Positions 13,801 through 25,800 of a DNA stretch of 64,000 bases are shown here, in pieces. The DNA is taken from assembly GCA_035222895.1 (NCBI GenBank), contig JAVYIG010007510.1, forward strand, positions 37,074-101,073, given 5' to 3'. The notes beneath the pieces were generated by a model that ran no database searches, was not told where the DNA came from, and saw only the letters and a program-made list of their open reading frames with translations. The position numbers and the translations under genes are program-made. This DNA comes from Strongylocentrotus droebachiensis. Taxonomy: Eukaryota > Echinodermata > Echinoidea > Camarodonta > Strongylocentrotidae. The number at the start of each line of letters is the position of its first letter. The first letter of the stretch is position 1.

Positions 13801-16800
13801 CCCCAATAAATTAGATTAAAAAGTGTGTTATCATGCATATCTATCAACAAATACGTCAAAAGACAAATAAGGGGACATTGTCAATTTGATGTATGTGTAC
13901 GGAGTGAAGTCACGATCATTATGGTCCAGGGTCTCTCTAGCGTAGGCAGATTTCTAATATGGAAGGGGGTGTCCCCTGGTGGCCTAATTCAGCACACGTA
14001 TAAACAAAACTTGCTCCTGGCAAAGAAAGTACCATTACATTGCACTTGAGCTAAACTAGGTACCATAATGATCATGATTGAGAGGAGGGGGAGGGGTGGG
14101 GGGGGGGGTTTCTATCCGGGTGCAATATAGTGGCCCATTTTGTCAGTTGTAATGGCTTAATAGTCTACTAAGACCATATCCATGGTTTTCATGTTTACCA
14201 TGGTTACCCCCACTCTCAACTTCATCTACCCACGGACCGTACCATGATCCAACACAGAGTGCCCCATATGTTGGTGTCGGGGATATGGATACGTTGTATC
14301 ATCCGATCAATCTGACTTGCTTGCATAGAAAAAATAAGCATTTTTGCATGAAAATGTGAAGTTTTGTAAAAAAAAAGTGCGTTTCTTTCCAGCATTGGGT
14401 TGCCCGGAAGTCACTCAGGTAACCTTTCAAAAAGTATTTTAAAAAAGTATAAAAAGTACACAAAATATATGGCGCTTACTCTGTACTTTTGTCGGAAAAA
14501 ACATATTACTCAAGCACAATGTCGTCTCTTGTGCGTTGGAGAAGAGTTTTGATTGGTTGTATATTGTTGACGGAATTTACCCATTCACATTAATGGCACT
14601 AATACCTGCCCGATGAAGCCAGTGGCCCGTGACCCCTGCACTCAACACTGTGTGGGAGTTAGTTTGTGGGCAACCTCTTTTATGAGACAAATCCAAGCAA
14701 ACGTTTCCATATGGGGGTGCTGCTGCGCAAGGTACCCCTGAAAAAAGTCGAAAATGGACATTGAAATGTAAAATATGTAAGTATGCTGGCTATGTTAAAC
14801 AAAATATATACCTTAAGCACAACTCCGACAAGCAAATCCTCTATATTAATAACACTTACACTTGGTTTCGGGAAGTGCGGGGGTTTGTAAACGTTCTCCA
14901 GATCTTCTAAGGACTCCCATCTCTCTGATGTAAATCCTATCAGTTTGTGCTCAAGCTTAAGTCTCATTCCCAATGCCTTGAGATCAAACTGCGATGGCGG
15001 TCGAGATAATAATGACGAGCGTCAACAAGAAAGAGAAAAGAAACGAAAGGAAAAAAGTGTCAAAGACACGTATCCCTTATATCACACGTACGTATTATCC
15101 CCCCCCCCCCCACACTCAGTGTTATTTAGGGTACGCGTATGCATGGTCCCTCCTATTGAAAACACCCCCCTTAGTCCGGTGTGTAAAGTCAATACGGGCC
15201 GATTTTGTGTGTGTTACGAGTCGGACTTTGTTGCGTGAAAAGTACCCCTTAATCACCGGACATTTTGGGAACATGAATGCGGCCCCTCCATTCCCGGAGG
15301 GTGGGGGGGGGGGGGGGGGGAGGGGGTATTTTATGTTCTGAAACAATGTATGTTAATGTATTATATTTTTGAAAAGAATGTAAACCCCATACAGAATTCT
15401 CCGAAATATTATGCGCTATATATAATTCTAAGCACTTTCCATTATCATTATTATAATCATTATTTGGTATTATTATTTGGTATTATTATTATTATAATTT
15501 TGTGTATTATTATTAGTAGTATTATTAGTATTACTATTTTTTTTTTATTATATCAGTCTTGTAGCCCTTCATAGAGCAGTTGATGACGCATTTCACCGAT
15601 TAACGGGTGTTATAAATCATCAAGAAGGGACATCCCTTTAAGGTCCAACATGCCTTACTAAAGTTCCCGAAGTGCCCAATGTTTATGTCTTAGGGGCTCA
15701 TTAGTGCTTTTACTATGCATTTTAGAACACATGTTTTGGCTAAAAATGTTCGTTTCGTGTAGAAAACCTACCATGAACAAAACAATGAAAAACGTTATAG
15801 GTTAAGACCCACATAAAGTTAAAGTTGCTCCAAAAGGGCCGTAAAGGACCAGCAACTCTATACGGTAGAAAGTACAACTTTAAACTATTTCTGGGGTAAT
15901 ACGATCACATTAAATCTTTATTTCGGTATCAAAATATAACGATACATTGTGAGCATCGAGGCTATGTTATATTATGTCTCAGGCACCCAAAATCTGATTT
16001 TAAGGGCCCAAATGTTACATAAATGATTTAAGAGCTTCAAACTATACTTATGTGATATATTTTCTTTCTAAATACATTTTTTATTGTGTTATGCTCAAGG
16101 TAATTGTTAATTAAACCAATATTACATCATTTTCGGGGAACCTGCGGGGGTCCCAGGAGCCCTGAAGCTATTTATCACAACCCAATAGGAAATGCGTGAA
16201 AAATCGAGTATTTTACTGACTAAAAAAAAAAAAAAAATGCTATATGATTTGTTAACCGATTGATGATAGATGTGGATATTAAACAAATTGTTGTACACCC
16301 CGGGCTCCTAAACATTCAATTAAAATTCTTAAATTCAATTTTCTTGATTAAATCGAGAATATTGGCCCATCGAAGGGCACATCGTCCTGCTTAATTAATC
16401 TAATGACCATTAACACCAATGCTTGTTTTATTGACCTCATTACAAAGAAGTATGTAAAACCTAACCTTATTCACTAGAGAGGTGTTAATTTTAGCATTCG
16501 AAATTTGTACTTAAGGCGAAAATTGTGACCTACGTTAGTTTACAGTGACATAAATTACCAAAATTACCAAATATGAAAGGATTTTACGGAAAAATTATGG
16601 TAAATGGGCAAACAAATTATGGAACAACAACCACAAAAAAAACACTATATAACGAAAATATTAGGTGTCTGCCTTGTCCAACATATTTTCATTGGCCTTA
16701 TCGCAAAAACAAAAATCAAGAAATATATTTCTGCCCAGGCAAACTCTTTGGCCCAGGTGTCTACTGACTACATAAGCCTATGTAGTTACTTCATAAATAC

Positions 16801-19800
16801 CTATTTATGAATGTTCGTTTGCATGGGACTGTTCTACGAATATATATATATGGGAAAAGCATAGATATTGATGTATGGGCAACGCAAATACGTGGAATCA
16901 AAATCTGGTCCAAAGTTTTGATGTATATTTAAAAATAATTTGAAATATTTATTAGGAATATGAATCAGGGCATTTTAAGAGCAATTGCATTATTGTAATA
17001 TTGTTACTGGCAGGGAATAGAAAGCAAACAAATCACTTTCAACTTTACCAGACTGACTGGAAAATCTCTTTGAATTGTGACATTAAAGATAAAATTGAGT
17101 TGTGTTCGTGCGATTGCATTGTGAAAGAAACGGTGTGGAATCGATCGGAAGAAGTTGATCATGTAGCATAAGTATTGGTGTGTACTGCAAGGTTCTGGAA
17201 TCATCAAAATTATAAGAAATTAGGCCCAGTCTTGGTAAAGGTAACAGTCATTGTATACAGAAAGATGTTTATGGGACTACACAAACATGTGGCATAAAAA
17301 TCTGGTCCTCATTTTTAAGCTGTTACATGTCATGTATTTAGAATATGTATAGGCATTTAAAGAGCCATGTTTTTCAGGGAACATTTTTTCTCTAAATGTT
17401 CTTCCTCACTTGCATAATAACAATGATAACGCTCACAAATAGTTTTCACCTCTCCCCAGAATTCAACCTTCTCTTTAAGTTGTAAACCCATCTCGTAAAA
17501 GAAACAGAAAATAACGTTGGGACATCGAGCATTTGCATGCGCAACCACAAATTGTGGAATAACTTTCCTTTAGAATTGAGGTAGTCCCCGTATTTAAGTA
17601 CAAGTCTTGTAAATAAAAACTAAAGGCACATATTTTCGTTTAAATGTCCGTAATTTTCAGGCACATCAGGGGCTCTTGAAGCGCAATGATTCGCATAGTT
17701 TGTGCGATTTATGAATTTATATTATTATTATTCTTCTTCTTATAATCATTATTATTTGTTGTTATCATTATATTACAATTTATCTTGTCCCTTATTACCT
17801 GGTCACTGAATGAGAACATTTCGTCCTTAGGAAGATTGGCAATCTGAAATACAAAAAGAGAAAGACGAAATATTAAACGAATTCAATATGCTCTTATTAA
17901 AAAAAATCATCATAAATGAATCCTGATCATGAGATTGAAATTAATTAAACTTGAGCACTTCAGCTGAAATAACATGCGTTGATTATAAACTGTTTCTGCG
18001 TATGCCCGTAAACCCCCTGTGCGTTGCAGTAATTGCAGTGTGCATTTTCTTCTGCGTTAAGAATTAAGGGTCTCTCAAATTTAAGAAGGCTATAACTATT
18101 TACAACTTTATTTACAGCTTTACAACTATTAATTATACAATATATCACATGATTAATCTACAGATTATATGCATGAATTAACAGAAATACATATCATATA
18201 CAATGATGAAACACTCAGATATAATATAAATGGTATAAACTTATGAACAGAATTATAATAGAATAATTAGGATTCTATTGTAGTAAGGAAATACATTATT
18301 GGACATAAGCTAGCACATCATTAACAGACTATTGGATGGACATAAATGTCTTCAGAAGTGATTTGAAAGAATCGACCGTCGGGGCATTACGAATATAGGG
18401 GGGGGGGGGTGTGGGACTTGTAGAAGACTTTGTTGCTGAGATCGGAGAGTGCGGGCAGGAACAAATGGATGGATTATCTCACATATATATGAAGGGGCTT
18501 TGACCTGAAGTATTTTGTATGTGAGAAGTAAGACATTGAAGTCTATTCGTTTTTTGACAGGTAACCAGTTTAGACGAAGGAGGATGGGTGATAATATGTG
18601 CTCTGTCCGCCGGGATTGCTCAATCATTCTGGCTACAGTATTCTGGATGATCTAGATATAATATTATGGCCATTAATACCATAATTACACCCACGAGACA
18701 TCTCCTTCTTCTTCTTACAATCATTATCATCCTCATGAGTTGAAATCTTCTTTTAAAACTGTACTAACAGAGATTGAGGGTATTCAGGTAGGCCTACGTA
18801 CTTGTTTAAAGAGTGGGTTGAGTTCTGATACTTTGTTAATCTCTTTTTTCCTTGTATTGTCCTCTGTAGAATAAGATGTCTTTGGATTTCCCGAAATTCT
18901 CACAAGAAAAATAAATATGCTGAGCTTGATTTGATAATTGCTTGTTAGGCCTATGCAATTGTCTACATGACCTGTATTTACCAATTAAAGCGCAATCTGA
19001 ATTTGCTTCCTAAATATGCTAATGAAGGCTGTTTAAGGACTCTGTCATTGTTTACTGTAGGGAACAATGGGAGTTTTGGAGGAAAAAAAGTTTAATAGAT
19101 AACAAAAAACCTTCACATTTAGTTAGAATCACACTATTTTGGGGCAAATAAAAATCGGTCATTTCATGGGTGAATTTGATCATAGTCGGACAAGAATATT
19201 AGGCCTACCGAGTCGGGCACAAAATGTTTTCGACTTAGGTCGAACTTTCGAACTTTGATGCGATTCAATTTATATTAAATGCTAATTCTGTTTCCTTGAC
19301 TTATCACCTATATATAGTGGTTTATACAACACCTACGTGGATCCCTGTCATTTGATTGGAGGATTGTTGGTCACATGATATTCAATAGATGGTATATTGC
19401 ACGGTCGTGCATTTTTGGTTATATGCAGACTGCGTACCTCTCTGCCGTGCGCGCGCGTATCCCTGCGTGTATCTGACGCGAAGGCAATCTGAACGTAATC
19501 GAGAAGGCTTGAATCCAACTTGAATTTATCTTTAATATAAGGAGTAAAGCATAATTTGTTGATTAACGTTCTATTAGATCTTCTTCGATGTTGTATAAAA
19601 CAAATAATGAATGTTTTTCATTCGTTCAATGGTGCGAATATTTTCATTCGTTGAAAGATTAACATTAATTCTATTCAACTCGGCTGACGCCTCATTGAAT
19701 AGAATGTTAATCTTTCAACTCATGAAAATATTCGCACTATTGAACTCATAACCATTCAATATTTGTATAATATTCAATGGCAGATCAAATAGCAAGGAAT

Positions 19801-22800
19801 ATTTTTTCTTGTCCTCTTACCGAGGTGTTTTATTTCACATATTTCACATATTTCACATTTCATATATATTTACATCAATTTACATTTTAACATAATAAAC
19901 AAAAAAGTATTTAAATAAATAGTTATAACCTTAAAGGAGTCACACCAAGAAGCAAAAGTGTATTGAATTGATGCAAAATTCATATCATTGCGAAGGGGAA
20001 GCCTTACTGATCAAATACAACAAATTTCCTCTTCAAAATATGTTTGGGGCCCGCAGAAATCAACTTTCAAAAATGTTAGTTTTGAGATCCAGGTTTACTG
20101 CCTACAGCAGTCCTTCGTATGACGTCACTATTGTGACGTCACACCCTGGACACGGCTGTCTAGCTGCAGACTAATACACGCGCGACTCCGGTATGCGGCC
20201 GGTACCGAGCTGTTTGTCCAGGGTGTGACGTCACTATTCAGAGCTCGCTACGCTCGTGTGTTTGGCTTACGTTCGGGGGCGCTTGGGGGTCTAAGAAGGG
20301 TCTTGAAAAATTGCATTTTACGCCTTTCCATGATATCTATATGATTTCTCAGCAAATTATTCGTGTTTTTCAAGAGAAAATCTTTCCATCCATATGTAAT
20401 TTGTTCTAATTATCAGTTGTTAGTAAATTTTCTTTGTGTAGCTCCTTTAACATTTCTTGAAAAATGTCTTTGTGTTTAGTCAATACAAACTTTGGTTTAT
20501 TTGCTTAGGTAATATCGTAGTTTTAATTTGAAATTAATGAACAGACTTTCACTATTGTACTCTTTTCCATCACATCGAAGTTTAATATACGTTATGTATA
20601 TTATGTATTTTCCTAAAATTAACAAGAAGTTTATCACAAATTTTCCCCTTTTTTCAATAAAATAACCTATAACTATTGCTTTTTCATTAATTTTTATTTG
20701 TTCATGAAAGTAATTATAATATAAATTTTCAATAATTTTCCAAAAACTCTAACCTTGTTACATTTTAACAAGACATGAAAAGTATTTTCTGTTTCTTTAC
20801 ATATATCACACTGGTCATTTTTCATTATACACCATCTGCATGAATTATGTTTTGATGGAAATATGTTATGCAATATTTTAAAATTAACTTGCTTTATCAT
20901 ATTATTTCCCATTTGTTGAAATTTAAAATTGAATACATTCTGCCATTTAAAAGAAACAAGTAAGTTCAAGTAATATTCCCAGTAACGTGTAGCATTTAGT
21001 TTTTGAAGTTTTTGTTTCAGGAGGGATAAATAATAATGTTTCGTCTTGAAACTAGATATATCAACAAAATCTCCTGTAGCTACCTCAATTAAATTTGAAT
21101 CGTTTTGTTTACTAATTAATTCAACATTCTGTAGAACGTATAATTATTCAACCAATAGCATTGGAAACATTTCTTCAATTGTGCATATGCGAACTCAAAT
21201 AATAATTGATGAATACCAACTTTTCTATTTAACATAAACGAGTCTTTCCAAACACCATTTGTAATCACGTGCTTTACTTTAGAAATTCCAGCTACGTACC
21301 ACTTTGAAAAAAAATAATGTAGATTTTTTAAATCTAATATGGCTTTTTTTCTATAATATCTCCTCTTCTATTTCTGTTACATCAACTAAACCTCGATATT
21401 TAAATTCTGACCATGCAACAAGAAGATTTTGATAAAACTCTGACAGTCCTTTTTGTATAAACATCATTTTAATATCTTTCTTTATATTCAAATTATATCG
21501 TAAAATATCTGGAAAATATCCAATCCTGTCAATCCAATATCTGAATAATGATTTCCATCTACAAGTTTTTTCATCTAATAATTTGCTTATCTATGAAGAT
21601 AAATACAAAGAATTGCTTCAATGTCTACCATATCAAGTCCACCATCTAACTGTTTATTTATACAGACATTTCTTTTCACTCTTTATCTTTTTGAACACCA
21701 AAGAAGAGCATATATACTTTTATTCAATGATTTAATAACAAAAATAGGAGCAGGTACTACAGTTGCCGTATATACAATTTGTGAAACGATTAAGGCTTTA
21801 ATAACAACCACTTTACCATAACAGGTTAATATTATCCGTTTCCAGTCTTTCAATATATTTTGGATTTTTTCGATTTTGTCATCCCAAATTAAACGTTCAT
21901 TTTCCCTTTTATTTTTCCCGACATATATTCCCAAATATTTTATTGGTTGTTCAGTACTTTCCCCACATTTTCCATTCGCATAATCTGTATTGATCTTCAT
22001 TATTTTAGTCTTACCCCAATTTACTTGAGGACCTGCCACTGCTCCAAATTGCTCACCTCTTCCATAACCTTCTTTAATTATTTTGAACTATTTACAAAAA
22101 TGGTTGTGTCATCTGCGAATTGAGACACTTTTAATTCGGACAATACAGTACCTAATAAATCAAATCCTTTTATATCTTAGTTTTGCCGGATCTTACATGC
22201 TAGAAATTCTGCTACAATAACGCAAAGTAAAGAAGACAATGGGCATCCCTGTTTTACCCCTTGCTCAATAGAGAAAGACGTTGACATTCATCCGTAATTC
22301 ATCACCTTTCCCTTTGCATTACTTTATAAAGTTTGAACCCATTTGATAAAATCTTCCTTAAATTGAAACTTCTTTAAAGCGCGTAGTAAAAATGAGTGAC
22401 TAACATTATCGTATGCTTTTTTGAAATCTAGAAACATAATAATACAAGGCAACTTCTTATCTAAACAATAATCAATAACATCCTGAGTCAGTCTGATATT
22501 TTCTGTTGCTGACCTTTTTTTAATAAAGCCAGTTTGATCTGTGGAAATGATACCACCTATAACATTTTGTAATCGTTTTGATAAAACTTGTGCACATAAT
22601 GTATAGTCTACGTTTAAGAGGGATATAGGTCTCCAATTATCTAGAATTCTTGTATTTCCCTTTTTAAACAACAATGTTAAAACAGCTTGCCTTTGACTTG
22701 GTGACAAACACTGTTTACCGTACCCGTAGTTCAAACAATCTATTATTAGATATTTTACCTCTGACCAAAAACATTTGTAGAGCTCTCGCTCAAGCCGTCG

Positions 22801-25800
22801 CTTCCAGGTGCTTTGTTATTATGCATAGATTACAGTGCTTCAGCACATTTCTTTTCCGTAAGGTCACCTTCACAGCTTAGTGCCTCATTTTCTTTTAAAG
22901 TTGTCAACTGACCATTACGACAAAATATTCAATATATTCTTCTTTTTCGGTATTACCTTTTATACGATACAAATCTTTGTAATAATTATAAATTTCGAAT
23001 AATATCTTTTCCTGTTTAACAAATTTCTTTCCTGACTTTTCTATACAATCAATTTCCTTTTTTTATACCATTTCTTTTTTCAAGCTGCAAGAAATAACGG
23101 GTTGATTTTTCCCCTTCTTCTAACCATTTTCTCCTGGAACGGATGAAGGCTCCTTTACATTTTTCAATTAAAAAATTATCAACCTGATTTTGAACATCTT
23201 TTAACTCTTGCATATTTTCTTCAGTGGGGTTCCTATTTACTTCCTTTTGCAGTGAACGGTATTTCTTTTCTAAATCTTCATAGATCACTCTTTTCTTGTT
23301 ACTAATTTCTTTTCAATATTTCATTGAAAATTCTTTAATTTTCACTTTACAAATTTCTCATTTCATTTGTGCACATAACGAATCATTCAATTTAACCTTT
23401 CTAATTATATTCGAGATATTTTCTTTATACACTGCATCATTTAACAATTGGTTGTTTATTTTCCAATAACCTCTCCCACATATTTCCTCTGAAGTTTTTA
23501 CTTTCAAAGAGACCGCATTATGGTCACATTTGATAGCAGGTCTAATATCTGTTGAGTAAAGAGATTCACATACTTGGCGAGAGACGAGCCAATAATCTAG
23601 ACGTGAGAATAATTTTATGGAATTTTATAATTAGCATGGAATGATTATCGTATGTCTGTATTCCAGTATTTTATGATATTGGTATGCGGGCTCAAATTCA
23701 TCTGGGTCTCTCGTATTGACTACATTTATCATGTTTACAGGGGTGGAATTAAGATATCCTGTTATTTAATGAAGGATTAGTCTTTTGGATAAACATCGAG
23801 CCCTCAAGCCTCAAGGACACTCACCTACTCCCCTACCCCCCCTCCACCTTCTCAAATACCTGATTTCAAAGGCTGATGTTTTTTATTCAAATAGCAGACA
23901 TGAAAATTGATCGTCGGGTAAAAGAAAAATATGTGCCGCAATAGCAATAGCTAAGAAGATTGATACGAATGAAAAGATGAGATTAAAAGAAAACTAAAAC
24001 CCAGGGAATTTCTTTTAATTCGTTTGGGAAAAACGTTTGGGGGTCGAACCCCCCCCCCCCCCATTTTTTTTGTTTTAATAACGAAACGAAATATCGATCG
24101 GCCAAATTTTCAAATTTCGGGAGAAAAAAGTGCTCTCACCCCCCCCCCCCCCCCCCGCTTATTCAGCGGCTAGCTGAATCGTTGCGAAATATGTCATGAA
24201 ATCATGGACCCCCCAAACAAAATTGTGCTCTACTTTCATATTCTACTGCACGTATCAGTTTATCATGTTATACAGTCACGATATAATTTAAAGGGGGGGG
24301 GGGGTGGGGTAAGAGGATTTTTTTTTTTTTTTTTTTTTTTTGGGGGGGGGGGGCGGGTCCCAACAATTTCGCAACTTCTCAGCCAGCCGCTGAATAAGCG
24401 GGGGGGGGGGGGGGGGGTAAGGTCATCTTTTTTTGGTCATCCATTACGTTTTTTTAAATTTATTTTTAAACGCTTTTTGTTCCTTTTAAACGTCGCATTT
24501 TCATTTTGACAATGGCGCGGTTATTTAATAACAATGGGGACTGCATGAGGGCCACAGAACTAAAACTACGATTCCTAAAGGGGAGGTCCACCCTGATATC
24601 AAGCTTTTGTTTATTTAACCAGAAAAATAAAAGAGAAAAGGTTAGTGAAAGTTTGAGCTCAAACCGATTAAAAATAAGAAAGTTTTTTTAATTTTAAATC
24701 AGCCATGGGCTCATTTTCTCACGCGTTGCATCTTTAGAAATAGCTTTGCATTCTGGGTCACAGTATGCATATACAAGATACACCTTGACTTTGCTTCTGC
24801 TTCAATGGAAATGAATTGATTACATTTCTTCATCTACCCGAACAAATTGGCAGGATATGTATTACAGTGGTAAGTTTAGAAAAGGAAAATCAGATGTGAC
24901 TTCTAAAAGAGCAACCAAAATGAAGAGAATGTATAGACAAGAAACAAAGAGCATTCGGCCAGTAGACACGTTCTGTAATATTTGCAGAAGCTGAATTCAA
25001 TGCCATTTTACATGATTTTTTTCTCTCTCTATTTCTCTCTCTCTCTCTCTCTCTCTCTTCCTCTTTCTCTGGTTCGAATTAGTTTCGTTATTGATTTTGA
25101 ACGTTCATAAAGCAATGTTTACTAGGGGGATCGCAATTCAGAGCATTTTGATCGATTGGACTGCGAGTCAGAGATAGCTTTGCGGAAAATTTAGAGCATG
25201 AACCAATGCGGTCATTAGTTTACTTGTGTTTAGTTTGTCAGAAAAGTAAACATATTTGACTGTTACAATTAAAAGACAACGAAGGTAATTTGACGACAAA
25301 ATGCAACGAATACACTCCCTCCCCCTCACACACAAGGGACGCCTCTGGTCTCACTGTTCATTGGGCCAAAACAAATCATTTGCTTGTCCTCGACCGCCCG
25401 CTTGTCATTTTCGGCCCGCTCGTATTAAAAAAAAATTGAGCAATTTTAAAGGAGCTACTCAAAGAAAATTTACTAACAACTGATAATTAGAACAAATTAC
25501 ATATGGATGGAAAGATTTTCTCTTAAAAAACACGAATTATTTGCTGAGAAATCATATAGATATCATGGAAAAGCGTAAAATGCAATTTTTCAAGACCCTT
25601 CTTAGACCCCCAAGCGCCCCCGAACGTAAGCCAAACACAAGAGCGTAGCGAGCTCTGAATAGTGACGTCACACCCTGGACAAACAGCTCGGTACCGGCCG
25701 CATACCGGAGTCGCGCGTGTATTAGTTTGCAGCTAGACAGCCGTGTCCAGGGTGTGACGTCACAATAGTGACGTCATACGAAGGACTGCTGAAGGCAGTA

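Noticed and set aside
17357..17548. 63-aa minus ORF as a possible LOX exon
   Set aside because: No similarity to the LOX linker and phases of exons 2 and 3 already join without it.
19968..20174. 68-aa ORF also found at 25722-25928
   Set aside because: Duplicate because it lies in a 512-bp MITE; no domain and not conserved as a gene.
24204..24509. 101-aa Gly/Phe-rich ORF
   Set aside because: Product of G and T homopolymer tracts.
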